64,000 bases of DNA, taken from contig NZ_CP061091.1 of assembly GCF_017654485.1 (NCBI RefSeq), forward strand, positions 2,982,501 to 3,046,500, written 5' to 3'. This document shows positions 19,635 through 28,036 of this stretch, piece by piece. Every line of letters begins with the position of its first letter. Position 1 is the first letter of the stretch. Position numbers and translations under genes: made by a program. The notes under the pieces are model-generated. The model was not told the origin of the DNA. It did no database searches and saw only the letters and a list, made by a program, of their open reading frames with translations. Source of the stretch: Roseomonas marmotae. Its GTDB lineage: Bacteria; Pseudomonadota; Alphaproteobacteria; Acetobacterales; Acetobacteraceae.

Positions 19635-20276
19635 ATGAAGGCCAGACCTGCCAAGGCCCCTGTCGTGCCCGCCCATCCGCTTTATGTGCCGGAAAGCGAC
19701 GAAGTCGTCTGGGATGGCCGCTTCCCGTTGCAGAAGGTGCGCTTCCGCTACCGCCGCTTCGACGGCAGCCTCTCCGGCACCCTGACCTGGGAGATGTGGC
19801 GGCGCGGCCAGGCGGTGGTGATCCTGCCCTACGATCCCTGGACCCACCGGATCGCCCTGGTGGAGCAGTTCCGTCTGCCCGTGCTGGCGGCGGGCGAGGA
19901 CCCGATTTCCCGCGAGGTGCCGGCCGGCCTGCTGGAGCCGCATGAGGACCCCGCCGCCTGCGGCATCCGCGAGCTTCAGGAAGAAGCCGGGCTGACGCCG
20001 GACAGGGTGGAGGGCATGGGCAACTACCTGCTGATGCATGGCGCCTGTGACGAGCGCGTGCATTTCTACGCCGCCCGTGTCCACCTGCCCGAGCCCGGCG
20101 AGGGCCGCACCATGGGGCTGGAGACGGAGCACGAGGAAACCCGCGTGGTCATCCTGGATGCCGATGAGGCCTTCGCGATGATGGCGCGCAACGAGATCCG
20201 CAACGCCTGCGGCGCCATCTGCATGCTCTGGCTGCAGTTGAACAGTCCGCGGCTGCGGCAGGAATGGACCGCATGA
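19635..20276 (+). CDS. Nudix hydrolase, ADP-ribose pyrophosphatase type
   Basis: A 213-residue Nudix enzyme with a canonical Nudix box (G-x5-E-x7-REUxEExGU) running from GLLEPHEDPAACG to RELQEEAGL. The length and N-terminal beta domain (VPESDEVVWDGRFPLQKVRF) fit the NudF group, which cleaves ADP-ribose or related nucleoside diphosphate sugars to AMP plus sugar phosphate using Mg2+. It is the first gene of a four-gene chain with overlapping or nearly overlapping ends. The next gene begins inside its stop codon (ATGA), so the alanyl-tRNA editing enzyme is translationally coupled to it. Confidence 0.9.
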   Translation: MKARPAKAPVVPAHPLYVPESDEVVWDGRFPLQKVRFRYRRFDGSLSGTLTWEMWRRGQAVVILPYDPWTHRIALVEQFRLPVLAAGEDPISREVPAGLLEPHEDPAACGIRELQEEAGLTPDRVEGMGNYLLMHGACDERVHFYAARVHLPEPGEGRTMGLETEHEETRVVILDADEAFAMMARNEIRNACGAICMLWLQLNSPRLRQEWTA

Positions 20277-20992
20277 GCACCGAACTGCTGTTCCGCGACG
20301 ACGCCTATGCGCGGGAGGCCGAGGCCACCGTCCTCTCCGCCACGCCGGAGGGCGTGGTACTGGACCGGAGCCTCTTCTACGCCCAGGCCGGCGGCCAGCC
20401 CGGCGATTCCGGCACCCTCTCCTGGGAGGGCGGGGAGATGTCGGTGGCCACTGCCGTGAAGGGCGAGGCCGGCGCGGTGCTGCACAAGCCCGCCGAGGGA
20501 GCCCCCCTGCCCCCGCCAGGCACGAAGGTGCGCATGGTGCTGGACTGGCCGCGCCGCCATCGCCTGATGCGGATGCACACCGCCATGCACCTGCTGTGCA
20601 GCCTGATCCCCGGCGCAGGCGTCACGGGCGGGCAGATCGGCACCGACCGGTCGCGCCTCGACTTCGACCTGCCGGAGCCGCCCACCAAGGAAAGCCTGAC
20701 CGAGGGCCTGCGCGCCCTGGTCGCCGCCGATCATCCGGTCAGCGAGAGCTGGGTGGACGAGGCCGAGCTGGACACCAATCCCGGGCTGGTGCGCACCCTC
20801 TCGGTCAAGCCGCCGCGCGGCGCGGGGGTGGTGCGCCTCGTACAGATCGGCGAGGGTGAGGTGCCGGTGGACCTGCAACCCTGCGGCGGCACCCATGTCC
20901 GTGCCACCGGAGAGATCGGCACGGTCACCGTCAGCAAGCTCGAGAACAAGGGCAAGCAGAACAGGCGCGTCTATCTGGTGCTGGAGGATTGA
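20273..20992 (+). CDS. Alanyl-tRNA editing protein AlaX (medium form)
   Basis: A free-standing homologue of the AlaRS editing domain, which deacylates Ser-tRNA(Ala) or Gly-tRNA(Ala) in trans. It has 239 residues. The zinc-binding set is intact: His102 and His106 in RMHTAMHLLCSL, and Cys204 and His208 in PCGGTHVRATGEIG. The N-terminal beta region has AQAGGQPGDSGTL, as in AlaX-M. I chose the ATG that overlaps the Nudix stop; another ATG lies 9 bases earlier. Five bases separate its stop from the sulfurtransferase start. Confidence 0.9.
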   Translation: MSTELLFRDDAYAREAEATVLSATPEGVVLDRSLFYAQAGGQPGDSGTLSWEGGEMSVATAVKGEAGAVLHKPAEGAPLPPPGTKVRMVLDWPRRHRLMRMHTAMHLLCSLIPGAGVTGGQIGTDRSRLDFDLPEPPTKESLTEGLRALVAADHPVSESWVDEAELDTNPGLVRTLSVKPPRGAGVVRLVQIGEGEVPVDLQPCGGTHVRATGEIGTVTVSKLENKGKQNRRVYLVLED

Positions 20993-20997
20993 ACGTC

Positions 20998-21840
20998 ATG
21001 CAGGAACTGGTTTCCGCCGAGTGGCTGAAGGGCGAGCTGGGCAAGCCCGACCTGGTGGTTTTCGACGCCACCTACTACCTGCCCAACGAGCCGCAGGACG
21101 CGCAGGCTCTGTTCCTGGAGGCACATATCCCCGGCGCGCGCTTCTTCGACGTCAACGAGGTCGCGGACCCCGAGACGAACCTGCCGCATATGGCCCCCAC
21201 CGCCGGCCGCGCCGCACGGCTGCTGGGGCAACTCGGCATCGCCAATAGCTCGCGCGTTGTCTTCTACGACCAGAAGGGGCTGTTCTCGGCCGCGCGCGGC
21301 TGGTGGCTGCTGCGGCTCTTCGGGCATGAGCGGGTGGCGGTGCTGGATGGCGGGTTGCCGAAATGGCGCACCGAGGGTGGCGAACTGGCGCATGGCGCCG
21401 CTTCCGCGCCGCGGGCGCAGACCTTCTGGGCCGATTTCATCGCCGCGCGCCTCGCCGGCATCGGCGACGTGAAGCGCGCCGTGGCCAGCCGCTCGGCCCA
21501 GATCATCGACGCCCGCAGCCCCGGCCGCTTCGACGGCACGGCGCCGGAGCCGCGGCCTGGCCTACCGTCGGGCCATATGCCCGGCGCCTGCAACGTGCCC
21601 GCCACCGCCCTGCTGGCCCCCGACCAGACCATGCTGCCGCCGGAGGTGCTGCGGGAGCTCTTCGCCCGCGCCGGCGTCGACGGATCGAAGCCCACCATCA
21701 CCTCCTGCGGCACCGGCATCACCGCCTGCGTGGTGGCGCTGGGACTGGTGCGCGCCGGCCTGCCCGAGCCCGCCGTCTATGACGGCTCCTGGACCGAATG
21801 GGCCGCCCGGCCCGAAACCCCGAAAGAGAAATCCGCCTGA
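20998..21840 (+). CDS. sseA: 3-mercaptopyruvate sulfurtransferase
   Basis: A two-domain rhodanese of 280 residues that transfers sulfur from 3-mercaptopyruvate to thiol acceptors or cyanide. The inactive N-terminal domain has LEAHIPGARFFDVNEVADPE. The C-terminal domain carries catalytic Cys237 in the loop SCGTGITACVVALGL; this CG[ST]G[VI]TA pattern marks mercaptopyruvate rather than thiosulfate enzymes. The ATG at 20998 has GGAGGA 9 bases upstream, which is better than a TTG 9 bases earlier. Its stop overlaps the start of the cystathionine beta-lyase gene (TGATG), joining two sulfur amino-acid functions. Confidence 0.92.
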   Translation: MQELVSAEWLKGELGKPDLVVFDATYYLPNEPQDAQALFLEAHIPGARFFDVNEVADPETNLPHMAPTAGRAARLLGQLGIANSSRVVFYDQKGLFSAARGWWLLRLFGHERVAVLDGGLPKWRTEGGELAHGAASAPRAQTFWADFIAARLAGIGDVKRAVASRSAQIIDARSPGRFDGTAPEPRPGLPSGHMPGACNVPATALLAPDQTMLPPEVLRELFARAGVDGSKPTITSCGTGITACVVALGLVRAGLPEPAVYDGSWTEWAARPETPKEKSA

Positions 21841-23045
21841 TGCCCGACGACCTGCACGCCAAGTCCAGCAAAGGCTTCGGCACCCGCGTCACCCATGTCA
21901 GCCGCCCGGGCACCCGCAGCCATGGCTTCGTCAACGGCCCGGTCTATCGCGGCTCCACCGTGCTCTATCCCTCCTGCGAGGCGCGCGGCAGCATCAATGC
22001 GGCGGGGTTCGAGAAGCACGCGCTGACCTACGGCACCTCCGGCGGCCCGACGCATTTCGCGCTGGAGGACGCGATCGCCGAGGTCGAGGGCGGCACGCGC
22101 ACGCTGATCGTGGGCACGGGCCTTGCCGCCTGCGCGGTGCCGCTGCTGGCTTATCTCAAGGCGGGCGACCACTGCCTGATCCCGGATGCGGCCTATGGCC
22201 CGACGCGCCGCCTGGCCGATGGGCTGATGGCCGGCTGGGGCATCGAGACCACCTACTACGACCCCACCATCGATGCCGAGGGCCTGCGCGCCCTGATGCG
22301 GCCGAACACGAAGGTGCTGTACACCGAGAGCCCGGGCAGCCACACCTTCGAGTTGCAGGACATCCCGGCCCTGGCCGAGGTGGCGCATGCCGCGGGCGCC
22401 AAGGTGCTGATGGACAACACCTGGGGCATCCACCACTTCCAGCCCTTCCGGCACGGCGTCGATGTCTCGATCCAGGCGCTGACCAAATATGTCGGCGGCC
22501 ATTCCGACGTGCTGCTGGGCAGCGTGACCGTGAACAACGAGGAGGACTGGCACACCGTCGCCCGCGCCGGGCGCTTCATGGGCCATTACGCCAGCCCCGA
22601 TGACTGCTGGCTGGCGCTGCGCGGGCTTCGCACCATGGCCGTGCGGCTGAAGCACCAGGAAGCCGCCGGGCTGGAAGTGGCCCGCTGGTTCGAGGGCCGG
22701 CCCGAGGTGCTGCGCGTCCTGCACCCCGCCCTGCCCAGCCACCCGCAGCATGCCCTCTTCAGGCGCGACTTCACCGGCGCATGCAGCCTCTTCGGTGTGG
22801 TCTTCCAGCCGCGCTACACGCAGCGGCAACTGGATGCCATGGTAGACGGGCTGAAGCTCTTCGGCATCGGCGCCTCCTGGGGTGGGTTCGAGAGCCTGGC
22901 GCTGCCGACCACCGGCTATATCACCCGCACCGCCACCAGCACCGAGCTGCTGGGCGGCCCGACCGTGCGCTTCCATATCGGCCTGGAGGATACGGCGGAC
23001 CTGATCGCCGACCTGGAGGCCGGGCTGGCCAGCCTGGGCCGCTAA
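21840..23045 (+). CDS. metC: Cystathionine beta-lyase
   Basis: A PLP-dependent C-S lyase of the Cys/Met metabolism family, 401 residues, cleaving cystathionine to homocysteine, pyruvate and ammonia. The PLP Lys is Lys216 in QALTKYVGGHSDVLLG, preceded by the PLP-nitrogen Asp192 in LMDNTWG. The SxxTxxL-like phosphate region and YTESPGSHTFELQDIPAL match metC rather than gamma-synthases. The start overlaps the sseA stop by one base. A strong hairpin follows the gene. Other C-S lyases of the family, such as methionine gamma-lyase, are less likely because of the metC-like N-terminus (GTRVTHVSRPGTRSHGFVN). Confidence 0.9.
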   Translation: MPDDLHAKSSKGFGTRVTHVSRPGTRSHGFVNGPVYRGSTVLYPSCEARGSINAAGFEKHALTYGTSGGPTHFALEDAIAEVEGGTRTLIVGTGLAACAVPLLAYLKAGDHCLIPDAAYGPTRRLADGLMAGWGIETTYYDPTIDAEGLRALMRPNTKVLYTESPGSHTFELQDIPALAEVAHAAGAKVLMDNTWGIHHFQPFRHGVDVSIQALTKYVGGHSDVLLGSVTVNNEEDWHTVARAGRFMGHYASPDDCWLALRGLRTMAVRLKHQEAAGLEVARWFEGRPEVLRVLHPALPSHPQHALFRRDFTGACSLFGVVFQPRYTQRQLDAMVDGLKLFGIGASWGGFESLALPTTGYITRTATSTELLGGPTVRFHIGLEDTADLIADLEAGLASLGR

Positions 23046-23050
23046 GGCCC

Positions 23051-23081
23051 GGCGGCGCCGGCAAGGGCCGCCGGCGCCGCC
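23051..23081 (+). terminator. Strong hairpin after metC
   Basis: A 12-base perfect stem (GGCGGCGCCGGC at 23051-23062 pairing with 23070-23081) with a 7-base loop, beginning 6 bases after the metC stop. The downstream sequence is only weakly T-rich (ATTCGTTGGATTT), so it may act as a weak terminator or an RNA 3'-end stabiliser for the Nudix-AlaX-sseA-metC transcript. Confidence 0.65.
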
Positions 23082-23165
23082 ATTCGTTGGATTTCCGCCA
23101 CGAGCTTCGCAACTCGGCCTACCCCTTCGGGCTTTCTACGGGTGCCTCTTTCCCAGGGATCCGCC

Positions 23166-25346
23166 GTGCCCCCATCCATTAATAAGTCTCGCGTCATGCA
23201 AGGCCGGCCCCACCCGCTGGGCGCGACCTGGACCGGCCTTGGCGTCAATTTCGCGCTCTTCTCCGCCCATGCCACGAAGGTCGAACTCTGCCTGTTCGAC
23301 GCCTCGGGCAAGACGGAGCTGGAGCGGATCGAGCTGCCGGAATACACCAACGAGGTATTCCACGGCTTCCTGCCGGATGCCCGCCCCGGCACGATCTACG
23401 CCTACCGCGTCTACGGCCCCTATGCGCCGGAGGAAGGGCACCGCTTCAACCCCAACAAGCTGCTGCTGGACCCCTATGCCCTCAGCCATGTGGGCGATCT
23501 GAAATGGAACCCTGCGCTCTTCGGCTATACGATCGGCGACGAGGCGGAGGATCTCTCCTTCGACGAACGCGACAGCGCGCCCTTCATGCCGAAATGCCGC
23601 GTGGTGGATCCTGCCTTCACCTGGGGCAACGACCGCCGGCTGCGCATCCCCTGGGAGCGCACCCTGATCTATGAGACGCATGTGAAGGGCATCACCAAGC
23701 GCCACCCGCTGGTGCCGGAGGAGCTGCGCGGCACCTATGCCGGCCTCGGCAGCCGGGAGGTGATCCAGCACATCAAGTCGCTGGGCGTCACGTCGGTCGA
23801 GCTGCTGCCCATCCACTTCTTCCTGAACGACGACTACCTGCTGCAGAAGAACCTGCTGAACTACTGGGGCTACAACACCCTGGGCTTCTTCGCCCCGTCG
23901 CGGCGCTATGCCCGCACGCCGGACTTCGCCTTCGCCGAGTTCAAGGAAATGGTGGCCCGCCTGCATGATGCCGGGCTCGAAGTCATCATGGACGTGGTCT
24001 ACAACCACACGGCCGAGGGCAATGAGAAGGGGCCGACGCTCTCCTTCAAGGGCATCGACAATGCCAGCTACTACCGCCTGCTGCCGGACCAGAAGCGCTA
24101 CTACATCAACGACACCGGCACCGGGAACACGGTGAACCTCTCCCATGCGCGCGTGCTGCAGATGGTGACGGACAGCCTGCGCTACTGGGTGAACGAGATG
24201 CATGTCGATGGCTTCCGCTTTGACCTCGGCACCATCCTGGCGCGGGAGCCGCACGGCTTCGACGACCAGTCCGCCTTCCTGAAGGCCTGCATGCAGGACC
24301 CCGTGCTGGCCGATGTGAAGCTGATCGCCGAGCCCTGGGACATCGGGCCGGGCGGGTATCAGGTCGGCAATTTCGCGCCGGGCTGGGCAGAGTGGAACGA
24401 CAAGTACCGCGATACCGTGCGGGCCTTCTGGGTGGGCGAGGAAGGCAAGGTGGCCGATCTGAGCAAGCGCCTGGCCGGCTCGGCCGACCTCTTCGATCAT
24501 AATGGCCGCAAGCCCTGGGGCAGCGTCAATTTCCTGGCCGCGCATGACGGCTTCACGCTCAACGACCTCGTCAGCTACAACGAGAAGCACAACGAGGCGA
24601 ATGGCGAGGAGAACCGCGACGGCCATTCCCACAACTATTCCTACAATTACGGCGCCGAAGGCCCCACCGACGACCCCGAGATCAACGAGACGCGCGAGCG
24701 GCAGATCCGCAACATGCTCGGCACGCTCTATCTCAGCCAGGGCACGCCGATGCTGCTGGCGGGCGACGAGTTCGGCCGCACGCAGCAGGGCAACAACAAC
24801 GCCTATTGCCAGGACAACGAGATTTCCTGGCTGGACTGGGAGTATGGGGAGAAGGGCGAGCGCCTGATCGCCTTCACGCAGCGCCTGGCGAAGCTGCGGC
24901 AGCGTTTCCCCATCCTGCGGCGCGGACGCTTCCTCAGCGGCGATTTCCACGAGGCCAGCGGCAGCAAGGCGCTGTCCTGGTGGAAGCCCTCGGGCGAGGA
25001 GATGGAGCCGGCGGACTGGGACGATCCGAACACCAAGTGCTTCGCCCGGATGCTGGATGGCCGGGCGCAGGAGAGCGGCGGCATCAGGGTCGCCGCGCAT
25101 GACGAGACGATCCTGACCATCCTCAACGCCCATCACGAGGCGGTGGAATTCATCCTTCCCGAGGCGCCGGACGGCGAGGCCTGGGTGCGGTTGCTGGACA
25201 CCAATATCGTCGGTGACGAGGAGGACGAGGAACCCGTCTTCTCCATCGGGGAGACCTATACCGTCACCGGCCGTTCGCTGCTGCTGTTCCGGCTGCAGAC
25301 GCGCAGGACCGCGCGCCCGCACCACCCCGGTCGCCCCGCCGAGTGA
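23166..25346 (+). CDS. glgX: Glycogen debranching enzyme GlgX
   Basis: An isoamylase-type GH13 enzyme of about 726 residues that hydrolyses alpha-1,6 branches of glycogen limit dextrins. An N-terminal CBM48-like domain (GATWTGLGVNFALFSAHATKVELC is read across residues 10-33) is followed by the catalytic barrel. The nucleophile Asp is in VDGFRFDLGTIL, the acid Glu is in LIAEPWDIGPGG, and the transition-state Asp is in NFLAAHDGFTLND. The YNHTAEGNEKGPTLSF loop is typical of GlgX. I favour the GTG at 23166, which has AGGG upstream; a GTG at 23142 or an ATG at 23196 is also possible. No other glycogen gene adjoins it. Confidence 0.93.
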   Translation: MPPSINKSRVMQGRPHPLGATWTGLGVNFALFSAHATKVELCLFDASGKTELERIELPEYTNEVFHGFLPDARPGTIYAYRVYGPYAPEEGHRFNPNKLLLDPYALSHVGDLKWNPALFGYTIGDEAEDLSFDERDSAPFMPKCRVVDPAFTWGNDRRLRIPWERTLIYETHVKGITKRHPLVPEELRGTYAGLGSREVIQHIKSLGVTSVELLPIHFFLNDDYLLQKNLLNYWGYNTLGFFAPSRRYARTPDFAFAEFKEMVARLHDAGLEVIMDVVYNHTAEGNEKGPTLSFKGIDNASYYRLLPDQKRYYINDTGTGNTVNLSHARVLQMVTDSLRYWVNEMHVDGFRFDLGTILAREPHGFDDQSAFLKACMQDPVLADVKLIAEPWDIGPGGYQVGNFAPGWAEWNDKYRDTVRAFWVGEEGKVADLSKRLAGSADLFDHNGRKPWGSVNFLAAHDGFTLNDLVSYNEKHNEANGEENRDGHSHNYSYNYGAEGPTDDPEINETRERQIRNMLGTLYLSQGTPMLLAGDEFGRTQQGNNNAYCQDNEISWLDWEYGEKGERLIAFTQRLAKLRQRFPILRRGRFLSGDFHEASGSKALSWWKPSGEEMEPADWDDPNTKCFARMLDGRAQESGGIRVAAHDETILTILNAHHEAVEFILPEAPDGEAWVRLLDTNIVGDEEDEEPVFSIGETYTVTGRSLLLFRLQTRRTARPHHPGRPAE

Positions 25347-25350
25347 ACCA

Positions 25351-25375
25351 AGCCCCGGCCTGACCGGCCGGGGCC
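25351..25375. terminator. Hairpin between convergent glgX and the Fur-family gene
   Basis: GCCCCGGCC (25352-25360) pairs perfectly with GGCCGGGGC (25366-25374) around a TGACC loop, in the 39-base gap between two convergent stops. There is no T-run on either side, so it is probably a bidirectional transcription end or RNA stabiliser. Confidence 0.55.
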
Positions 25376-25385
25376 TCGCGCCACA

Positions 25386-25928
25386 TCAGGGCGCAGGCAC
25401 CTTCGCCGCGGCCGAGCAGGCAGCGCAGCGTCCCTCGATTTCCACCGTGGCCTGCGGGACGGTGAAGCCCGCCCGGGCAGCGGCCTCGGCCACCGCATGG
25501 GCCACGGCAGGGTCGCTGATCTCCACTGTCAGCCCGCAGTCGCGGCAGATCAGGAACTGGTGCGGGTGCGCATGGCCGTGGTGGTCATGGTCGTGCCCGG
25601 CCTCGACGCAGCCGACGAAGGCGTTCAGCCGCTCCACCTTGTGGATCAGCCCCTGTTCCAGCAGGAAGTCCAGCGCGCGGTAGACCGTGGGCGGCGCGGC
25701 GCCGGGACGGCTCGCCTTCAGCTTGTCCAGCAGCGCATAGGCGCCCAGCGGCTGCTCGGCCTCCAGCACCAGGGCCAGCACCTGGCGGCGCAACGCGGTC
25801 AACTGGGCACCGGTGCGGGCGCAGCGGGCATCCGCCACTTCCAGCGCGCGGCGCACCGGGGCGGGCAGCCCCGCCTCCGCCGTGTCAACCGCGCCGCCCT
25901 GCCCTGCCGCCATGCCCATTCTCTCCAT
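25386..25928 (-). CDS. zur: Fur-family regulator, probable zinc repressor Zur
   Basis: A 180-residue transcription factor of the Fur family. An N-terminal winged helix (LTALRRQVLALVLEAEQPLGAYALLDKL, then PPTVYRALDFLLEQGLIHKV) is followed by a His-rich metal-sensing segment (HDHDHHGHAHPHQ). Two CxxC pairs, ICRDCG and RCAACS, form the structural zinc site. The CxxC pairs and the neighbouring zinc genes favour Zur over Fur or PerR. The gene is divergent from hisI, and a palindrome close to the published Zur motif lies between the two starts. It should therefore repress hisI and the COG0523 GTPase, and perhaps itself, when zinc is ample. In-frame ATGs 9 and 15 bases inside are alternative starts. 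Confidence 0.85.
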   Translation of the reverse strand: MERMGMAAGQGGAVDTAEAGLPAPVRRALEVADARCARTGAQLTALRRQVLALVLEAEQPLGAYALLDKLKASRPGAAPPTVYRALDFLLEQGLIHKVERLNAFVGCVEAGHDHDHHGHAHPHQFLICRDCGLTVEISDPAVAHAVAEAAARAGFTVPQATVEIEGRCAACSAAAKVPAP

Positions 25929-25937
25929 CCACCCAAC

Positions 25938-25952
25938 TGTTATAGAGTAACA
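25938..25952. promoter_or_regulatory. Zur-box-like palindrome
   Basis: TGTTATAGAGTAACA is a dyad with perfect TGTTA/TAACA arms. From established motif work, proteobacterial Zur sites centre on TGTTATAnTATAACA; this copy agrees at 12 of the 14 defined positions. It sits 9 bases from the zur start and 2 bases from the hisI ATG, so bound repressor would cover the start region of both genes. It is also an AT-rich island in very GC-rich DNA. Confidence 0.75.
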
Positions 25953-25954
25953 TC

Positions 25955-26404
25955 ATGTCCAGCACCGACACAGCCGTATCCGGCCATGCCATCACCGACC
26001 CCGCCACCCGGTCCCGCTTCCTGGAAGCCGTCCGCTTCGACAGCCGCGGGCTGGTTCCCGTCATCGCCCAGGCGGATGGCACGGGCGAGGTGCTGATGAT
26101 GGCCTGGGCCAATGCCGAGGCCCTGGAAGAGACCCTCGCCACCGGACGTGTCGTCTATTTCAGCCGCAGCCGCAATGCGCTGTGGCGGAAGGGCGAGACC
26201 TCCGGCCAGGTGCAATATCTGGTGGACCTGCGGCTGGATTGCGATGGGGACACCGTGCTGGCCCTGGTGCGCCAGGAAGGCGTGGCCTGTCATACCGGCC
26301 GGCGCAGCTGCTTCTTCCGGGCGCTGCGCGATGAGGCGCTGACCCCCATCAGCGCGCCGGAAGCCGACCCCGAGGCGCTTTATGGCCACAAGCATGGTCA
26401 TTGA
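25955..26404 (+). CDS. hisI: Phosphoribosyl-AMP cyclohydrolase HisI (probable zinc-sparing paralogue)
   Basis: Opens the adenine ring of phosphoribosyl-AMP in histidine synthesis. It is 149 residues with the whole active site: WRKGETSG, the Mg2+-binding DCDGD (Asp95, Asp97, Asp99) and zinc ligands Cys96, Cys112 and Cys119 in ACHTGRRSCF. No other his gene is near. HisI is a zinc enzyme. From known work on COG0523 clusters, HisI paralogues are among the Zur-controlled back-up copies of zinc enzymes, and the Zur-like box and COG0523 partner here match that picture. Whether a second, housekeeping hisI exists cannot be seen in this window. The ATG is almost directly after the palindrome, suggesting a very short leader. 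Confidence 0.92.
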   Translation: MSSTDTAVSGHAITDPATRSRFLEAVRFDSRGLVPVIAQADGTGEVLMMAWANAEALEETLATGRVVYFSRSRNALWRKGETSGQVQYLVDLRLDCDGDTVLALVRQEGVACHTGRRSCFFRALRDEALTPISAPEADPEALYGHKHGH

Positions 26405-27440
26405 GGCCCCTATTCCCGTCACGGTGCTGACGGGCTTCCTCGGCGCCGGCAAGACCACGCTGCTGAACTACCTGCTGCGCCAGCCCGAGATGGCCGGCAC
26501 GGCGGTGATGATCAACGAATTCGGCGAGATCGGCCTGGACCACCTGCTGGTGGAGACGCTGGAGGAGGATGCCATCCTGCTCCAGGCCGGGTGCCTCTGC
26601 TGCACCATCCGCGGCGACCTCTCGGCCGCCCTGGCCCGGCTCGCGGCACGGGTGGAGGCGGGGCAGAAGGTGGCGCGGGTGGTGCTGGAAACCACCGGCC
26701 TCGCGGACCCCGTGCCCATCCTGCAGACCCTGCTGGCCGACCCCGCCATCCGCCGGCACTTCACCCTCGCCGGGGTGGTGACGCTGGTGGACGCGGTCAA
26801 CGGGCTGGAAACCCTGGATCGCCAGCCCGAGGCAGTGCGGCAGGTGGCGGTGGCCGACCGGCTGCTGGTCAGCAAGCCCGACCTGACGGATGCCGCCGGG
26901 CTGGAGGCGCTGACGGCGCGGCTGCGGCGGATCAATCCTGGCGCGCCCATCGCCCTGGCCGAGCGCGGCGCCGCCCCCGCCGCCGCCCTGCTGGGCACCG
27001 CGCGCTTCGACCCCGCCGCACGGGGCGAGGCGGTGCGCGGCTGGCTGGAGGACTCCGCCTGGAGCCACCATGAGCACGGCCACCACCACCATCACCACGA
27101 TCCCAACCGGCATGATGCCGGCATCCATGCCTTCTGCCTCAGCTTCGACCGCCCCCTGCCCTGGCAGGGGCTGGCCACCTGGCTGGAGATGCTGACGGCC
27201 ACCCGTGGCGCCTCGGTACTGCGGGTGAAGGGCATCCTGGACCTGGAAGGGCAGGAGAAGCCGGTCGCCATCCATGGCGTGCAGCATGTCTGGCACGACC
27301 CGGTCCCGCTTTCCGGCTGGCCGGAAGGCGAGCCGCGCCGCTCCCGCATCGTCTTCATCCTGCGTGACCTGCCGCGTGGCGTGGTGGAGGATGGGCTGGC
27401 GGCCTTCATCGGCGCCGCGAGGACGGAGGCAGGCCGCTAA
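26382..27440 (+). CDS. COG0523 (CobW/ZigA-type) GTPase, putative zinc chaperone
   Basis: A 352-residue G3E GTPase. The P-loop is GFLGAGKTT (residues 18-26). The metal-binding CxCC motif is Cys71-Leu-Cys73-Cys74 in QAGCLCCTIRGD. Later come the SKPDLTD base-recognition motif and a His-rich loop (SHHEHGHHHHHHDPNRH), then the CobW C-terminal domain. The family delivers metals to target proteins in a GTP-dependent way. CobW, nitrile hydratase and UreG-like roles are alternatives, but the zur and hisI neighbours favour the ZigA-like zinc branch. The start at 26382 has GAGG upstream and overlaps hisI by 23 bases, which implies translational coupling; an ATG at 26394 is the alternative. Confidence 0.88.
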   Translation: MATSMVIEAPIPVTVLTGFLGAGKTTLLNYLLRQPEMAGTAVMINEFGEIGLDHLLVETLEEDAILLQAGCLCCTIRGDLSAALARLAARVEAGQKVARVVLETTGLADPVPILQTLLADPAIRRHFTLAGVVTLVDAVNGLETLDRQPEAVRQVAVADRLLVSKPDLTDAAGLEALTARLRRINPGAPIALAERGAAPAAALLGTARFDPAARGEAVRGWLEDSAWSHHEHGHHHHHHDPNRHDAGIHAFCLSFDRPLPWQGLATWLEMLTATRGASVLRVKGILDLEGQEKPVAIHGVQHVWHDPVPLSGWPEGEPRRSRIVFILRDLPRGVVEDGLAAFIGAARTEAGR

Positions 27441-27454
27441 AGGACGGGCAGGGA

Positions 27455-27940
27455 ATGGCTGGCGGGCAGGAAGCGCGGATCGCGCCGGCATCGGGGCGGG
27501 AGGAACTGGAGGAGGCGCGCGGCCTCTTCCGCGAATATGTCGCCAGCCTCGGCGTGGATCTGGCCTTCCAGGACATCGCCGCGGAGCTGGGGCAGCTGCC
27601 GGGCAAATACGCCCCGCCCGGCGGCGTCATCCTGCTGGCCTGGTCCCCCGATGGCCGCGCCCTGGGCTGTGCCGCGCTGCGCCCCCTGGCTGAACCCGCC
27701 ACGGCCGAGATGAAGCGCCTCTATGTCCGTGCCGGGGCACGGGGCCAGGATCTCGGCCGCCGGCTGGCGGAGGCGGTCATCGCATGGGCACGGGCCGCCG
27801 GCTATCGCCGCATCCGGCTGGACACGCTGGAGCCGATGCGGGCGGCGCAGGCGCTCTATGCCAGGCTCGGCTTCCGGCCGACGGAAGCCTATTACGACAA
27901 TCCCCTGCCCGGCACCCGCTATATGTCACTGGACCTCTAG
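27455..27940 (+). CDS. GNAT-family N-acetyltransferase
   Basis: A 161-residue acetyltransferase. The acetyl-CoA loop reads VRAGARGQDLGRRLAEAVIAWARAAGY, and the C-terminal part is EPMRAAQALYARLGFRPTEAYYDNP, a form common in small-molecule acetyltransferases of this size. It starts 14 bases after the COG0523 gene, so it may be the last gene of the Zur-controlled unit, although nothing in it suggests a zinc role. The substrate is unknown. Confidence 0.88.
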   Translation: MAGGQEARIAPASGREELEEARGLFREYVASLGVDLAFQDIAAELGQLPGKYAPPGGVILLAWSPDGRALGCAALRPLAEPATAEMKRLYVRAGARGQDLGRRLAEAVIAWARAAGYRRIRLDTLEPMRAAQALYARLGFRPTEAYYDNPLPGTRYMSLDL

Positions 27941-28036
27941 CGCGGCCGGCCTAGTGCCCAGCTCCGGCTTCGGGCAACCGCTTCCCTTTCCCTCGCGTTG
28001 CGCCCTCGAAACGCCACGACAAGGAGGGCAGCCACC

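Noticed and set aside
27066..27105. His-codon-rich stretch (CAC/CAT run) in the COG0523 gene as a microsatellite
   Set aside because: The codons alternate irregularly and encode the family's usual metal-binding loop; it is not a tandem repeat. The same applies to the CDF gene loop at 44108-44163.
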